Shown: in pieces, positions 43,936 through 46,543 of the stretch
Layout: the number at the start of each line of letters is the position of its first letter
How positions within the stretch are numbered: the stretch's first letter is position 1
Source: Paracoccaceae bacterium
GTDB lineage: Bacteria; Pseudomonadota; Alphaproteobacteria; Rhodobacterales; Rhodobacteraceae
DNA length: 46,543 nucleotides
NCBI GenBank assembly: GCA_007128135.1
Contig: SKYA01000027.1
Coordinates: forward strand, 1 to 46,543
Reading direction: 5' to 3'
The notes under the pieces: generated by a model
Told to the model about the DNA's origin: nothing
The model's input: the letters and a program-made list of their open reading frames with translations, nothing else
Database searches by the model: none
Position numbers and translations under genes: made by a program

Positions 43936-44850
43936 CTATGTCTTGATCCGTCCGAAATCCGGGGCGTCCGTATCCTGCCCGGCCTCGATGATGCCGCGTC
44001 TGATGGCGCGGGTCCGGGTGAAATAGGCGTGCAGATGCGCGCCATCACCACGCCTGATGGCACGTTGGAGGGCAAAGAGTTCCTCGGTGAAGCGGCCCAG
44101 GATCTCGAGCGTCGCTTCTCGGTTGGTCAGGAACACATCGCGCCACATCGTCGGGTCCGAGGCCGCAATGCGGGTAAAGTCGCGAAAGCCCGCTGCGGAA
44201 TACTTGATCACCTCGCTGTCGGTCACGCGGCGCAGGTCATCGGCCACGCCGACCATGGTATAGGCAATCAGATGCGGAGTGTGGCTGGTCACGGCCAGAA
44301 CCAGATCGTGATGCGGCGCGTCCATCAGATCGACATTCGCGCCCATGCCCTTCCATAGGCGCGTCAGACGGTCGAGCGCCAGCGGGTCATGCCCTTCGGG
44401 AGGAGTCAGGATGCACCAGCGGTTGCGGAACAACTCGGCAAAGCCGGACCGGGGCCCCGAATGCTCTGTCCCGGCCAGCGGGTGGCCGGGAATGAACTGC
44501 ACATGCGCTGGCAGATGCGGCGCCACGGCAGCGATCACAGCCTGCTTGACCGATCCGACATCGGTGACCGTCGCTCCTTCGGCCAGATGCGGGGCAATTT
44601 CGCGCGCGATATCCTCCATCGCGCCGACCGGAACGCAAAGCACGACCAGATCAGCCCCCTGCACTGCTTCGGCGGCCGTGTCGCAGACAGTATCAACCAG
44701 ACCCAGTTCGCGGGCGACGGCGCGGGTCTCGGACGAGCGGGCAGTGCCGGTCATCTCGCTGGCCAGCCCGGCGCGGCGGATGGCATGGGTCATCGAGGAC
44801 GCGATCAACCCCAGCCCGATGAAGGCCACGCGGGCGTAGAGCGCACTCAT
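43936..44850 (-). CDS. tyrA: Prephenate/arogenate dehydrogenase family protein
   Basis: NAD(P)-dependent oxidative decarboxylation of prephenate (or arogenate) toward tyrosine. About 304 residues. The Rossmann loop is [19 protein letters not shown]. Family segments are [39 protein letters not shown] and [18 protein letters not shown]. No ACT or chorismate mutase domain is attached. The start overlaps the hisC stop by ATGA. With HisC, which in this group can also transaminate prephenate or 4-hydroxyphenylpyruvate, it forms a short tyrosine/histidine biosynthesis operon. Confidence 0.93.
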   Translation of the reverse strand: MSALYARVAFIGLGLIASSMTHAIRRAGLASEMTGTARSSETRAVARELGLVDTVCDTAAEAVQGADLVVLCVPVGAMEDIAREIAPHLAEGATVTDVGSVKQAVIAAVAPHLPAHVQFIPGHPLAGTEHSGPRSGFAELFRNRWCILTPPEGHDPLALDRLTRLWKGMGANVDLMDAPHHDLVLAVTSHTPHLIAYTMVGVADDLRRVTDSEVIKYSAAGFRDFTRIAASDPTMWRDVFLTNREATLEILGRFTEELFALQRAIRRGDGAHLHAYFTRTRAIRRGIIEAGQDTDAPDFGRIKT

Positions 44851-45935
44851 CGCTGCCGCTCCATGAAGGCGGCAATGACATGTGCGACCCGGCGGCAGGC
44901 AGCCTCGTCGCCGACGGTGATTCGCAGGCATTCCGGCAGGCCATAGCTGCCCACCTGCCGCACGATCAGGCCATCGGCCAGCAGCGCAGAATTGCAGCCC
45001 TCGGCCTGGGCAGTGTCGCGGAAACGGGCCAGCACGAAATTCGCGTGGCTGTCATCCGTGGCCACGCCCAGTTCATTCAGCCGTCCGCTCAGCCAGCTGC
45101 GCCAGCGCGCATTCTCGGTCAGGCTGCGGCTGACATGGGCAGCGTCGGACAAGGCTGCCTCGGCCACTGCAAGCTGGGTATTCGACAGGTTGAAGGGCCC
45201 GCGCACGCGGTTCAGGACATCAATCACATGCTGCGGGCCATAACCCCAGCCGATGCGCAGCCCCCCCAGACCGTAGAGCTTGGAGAACGTGCGCGTCATG
45301 ACCACGTTTTCGCGGGTATCGACCAGCGCCGCCCCGCCATCATAGCCCTCTGCATATTCGGCATAGGCCCCGTCCAGCACCAGCAGTGCCTGAGCGGGCA
45401 GACCCTTGGCCAGGCGAGTGATCTCGGACAACGGGATCATCGTTCCCGTGGGGTTGTTGGGGTTGGCGATGAAGACAAGCCGCGTGCGCCGGGTTGCGCA
45501 GGCCAGAATTGCATCGACATCGGTAGTGCGTTCGCGCTCGGGCGCGACCACTGGCGTCGCTCCTGCCGCAAGCGCCGAGATACGATACATCAGGAAACCG
45601 TGCTGGCTGTAGAGCACCTCGTCCCCCGGCCCGGCATAGGCCTGGCACAGAAAGCTGATGATCTCGTCCGACCCTGCACCGCAGATGATCCGGCCTGCAT
45701 CCAGTCCGAACTGAGTGCCAAGCGCCAAGCGCAGACCGGCATGGTCGGTCGCGGGATAGCGATGCAGGTCATGCCCGGCGCGCATATAGGCCGTCCGCGC
45801 CACATCGCCCGCCCCGAAGGGGTTTTCGTTCGACGAGAGTTTCACCACGTCATCGCGCCCGGCAATGCCGGACGATCCGCCCTTGTAGAGCGCAATCTCC
45901 ATGATGCCGGGTTGCGGGCGAATGCGCGTGCTCAT
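44847..45935 (-). CDS. hisC: Histidinol-phosphate aminotransferase
   Basis: PLP-dependent class I/II aminotransferase converting imidazole acetol phosphate to histidinol phosphate. About 362 residues from ATG 45935 (AGGGA 7-9 nt before it). Family segments are [45 protein letters not shown] and the PLP lysine in [26 protein letters not shown]-like substrate contacts are present as [13 protein letters not shown]. It overlaps tyrA by ATGA. The upstream codons to 45956 add 7 residues without support. A short hairpin lies in its leader. Confidence 0.93.
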   Translation of the reverse strand: MSTRIRPQPGIMEIALYKGGSSGIAGRDDVVKLSSNENPFGAGDVARTAYMRAGHDLHRYPATDHAGLRLALGTQFGLDAGRIICGAGSDEIISFLCQAYAGPGDEVLYSQHGFLMYRISALAAGATPVVAPERERTTDVDAILACATRRTRLVFIANPNNPTGTMIPLSEITRLAKGLPAQALLVLDGAYAEYAEGYDGGAALVDTRENVVMTRTFSKLYGLGGLRIGWGYGPQHVIDVLNRVRGPFNLSNTQLAVAEAALSDAAHVSRSLTENARWRSWLSGRLNELGVATDDSHANFVLARFRDTAQAEGCNSALLADGLIVRQVGSYGLPECLRITVGDEAACRRVAHVIAAFMERQR

Positions 45936-45954
45936 GCCGGGGTCCCTGTAAAAC

Positions 45955-45968
45955 ACTGCTCGCGCAGT
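45955..45968 (-). promoter_or_regulatory. Short hairpin in hisC leader
   Basis: ACTGC-(4 nt)-GCAGT, followed on the minus strand by GTTTTA, about 20 nt before the hisC start. It may be a weak terminator or attenuator. On the plus strand it is followed by CTTT. No leader peptide rich in His or Tyr was found. Confidence 0.3.
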
Positions 45969-46057
45969 CTTTACCGTCAGCGCCGCCGCGAGGCCAGCAT
46001 TCCCGCCCAGTTTTTTTCCGTGCGGGCTTGCAAGTTGCCTTTGTGCCGCGCGCGGAC

Positions 46058-46543
46058 CTATTGCGGGGGATCGGGCCCGGCTTCGTCCAGCCTGCCCAGT
46101 TGCCCCGCGCGGGGATAGGTGCCTGTCTCGGTGCGCGTATGCGTGGCAAGCACCGGACGGTTGTCCGAAACATTGGCCTTGTCCTCGCGCATCACGATGT
46201 AAATCCCGCTCAGGATGATAACCGCCGCACCGACAATGGTGAACAGATCCACCCCTTCGCCAAAGAACAGCGCACCAAAGATCACTGCCCAGAGGATCTG
46301 CGAATACTGCATCGGCGCGATCTGAAAGGCAGGGGTCCGCTTGTAGGCCGCGATCACCGACAGGCTGGCGATCAGCGCAAGCGCGGCCATCAGGGCAAGT
46401 GCTGCGAAATCGGCCAGCGGCATCGGCTGATAGACAAAGGGCAGCAGCGCTCCCATCAGCAGCAGGTTCGCCATCATCGGATAGAGAAGCAGGACCACAT
46501 TGCGCTCCTCCGCGCCGATCTTGCGCACGATGATCGATGCGAA
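46058..46543 (-). CDS. DMT-superfamily permease (EamA), partial at window edge
   Basis: C-terminal part of a drug/metabolite permease; the frame is open to the last base of the window (reading [10 protein letters not shown] upstream of the ATG at 46528), so the start lies outside. Four to five hydrophobic segments are seen ([76 protein letters not shown]), matching the second EamA repeat. A hydrophilic tail of about 45 residues follows. Substrate unknown. Confidence 0.85.
   Translation of the reverse strand, partial: FASIIVRKIGAEERNVVLLLYPMMANLLLMGALLPFVYQPMPLADFAALALMAALALIASLSVIAAYKRTPAFQIAPMQYSQILWAVIFGALFFGEGVDLFTIVGAAVIILSGIYIVMREDKANVSDNRPVLATHTRTETGTYPRAGQLGRLDEAGPDPPQ

Overview
The window looks like chromosomal DNA of a GC-rich alphaproteobacterium, most likely a member of the Rhodobacterales (Rhodobacter/Roseobacter group). 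The grounds are strong GC bias at third codon positions, ATGA-type start/stop overlaps throughout, a hisC-tyrA pair, a separate mnmD next to an FAD oxidoreductase, and an intergenic element of the CTTGCCCAAATATCC type that I recall from this group. The genus cannot be fixed from the sequence alone. No rRNA, tRNA, CRISPR array, prophage or intact insertion sequence was seen.

Layout. 1-2606: gyrB with its promoter and a possible weak terminator. 2729-9687: a plus-strand dipeptide/oligopeptide ABC import operon in the order ATPase, ATPase, binding protein, permease, permease, followed by an M20 amidohydrolase. 9792-12940: a minus-strand type I secretion pair (membrane fusion protein and ABC exporter) with no cargo nearby. 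12941-14002: about 1 kb in which I find no convincing gene. 14003-20383: a surface-glycan-like cluster made of a helical-repeat/P-loop protein, a sulfotransferase, and a 1414-residue protein with two glycosyltransferase modules and an N-terminal segment that strongly resembles an animal galectin carbohydrate-recognition domain. 20257-22866: an FAD oxidoreductase divergent from mnmD (the two halves of MnmC as separate genes) and a DMT permease. 22970-25340: a MoxR-type AAA ATPase with a VWA/DUF2201-type partner. 25326-26665: lolA and a membrane protein.

26779-38027 is a galactoside catabolic locus. An UgpC-type ATPase and an IclR regulator lie divergent to a plus-strand operon of sugar-binding protein, permease, an embedded MmcQ/YjbR protein, permease, MelA-type GH4 alpha-galactosidase, DgoK, DgoA, an SMP-30 lactonase and a GH42 beta-galactosidase. 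Imported alpha- and beta-galactosides would be split to galactose and degraded by the oxidative De Ley-Doudoroff route. Galactose dehydrogenase and galactonate dehydratase are not in the window and must be encoded elsewhere.

38045-43179 is a signalling island: a cytosolic hybrid histidine kinase with about seven PAS repeats, divergent from a MarR regulator, a stand-alone receiver protein and a 78-residue hypothetical. A 13-bp palindrome (TTGCTnnnAGCAA) occurs before both the MarR gene and the small gene and is a good candidate for a shared operator. 43219-46543 holds an extensin-like lipoprotein, tyrA, hisC and the 3' part of a second DMT permease that runs off the window.

The most unusual items are the galectin-like domain on a bacterial glycosyltransferase, the 127-bp convergent overlap at that gene's 3' end, the MarR palindrome pair, and strong stem-loops at the binding-protein/permease junction of both ABC operons.
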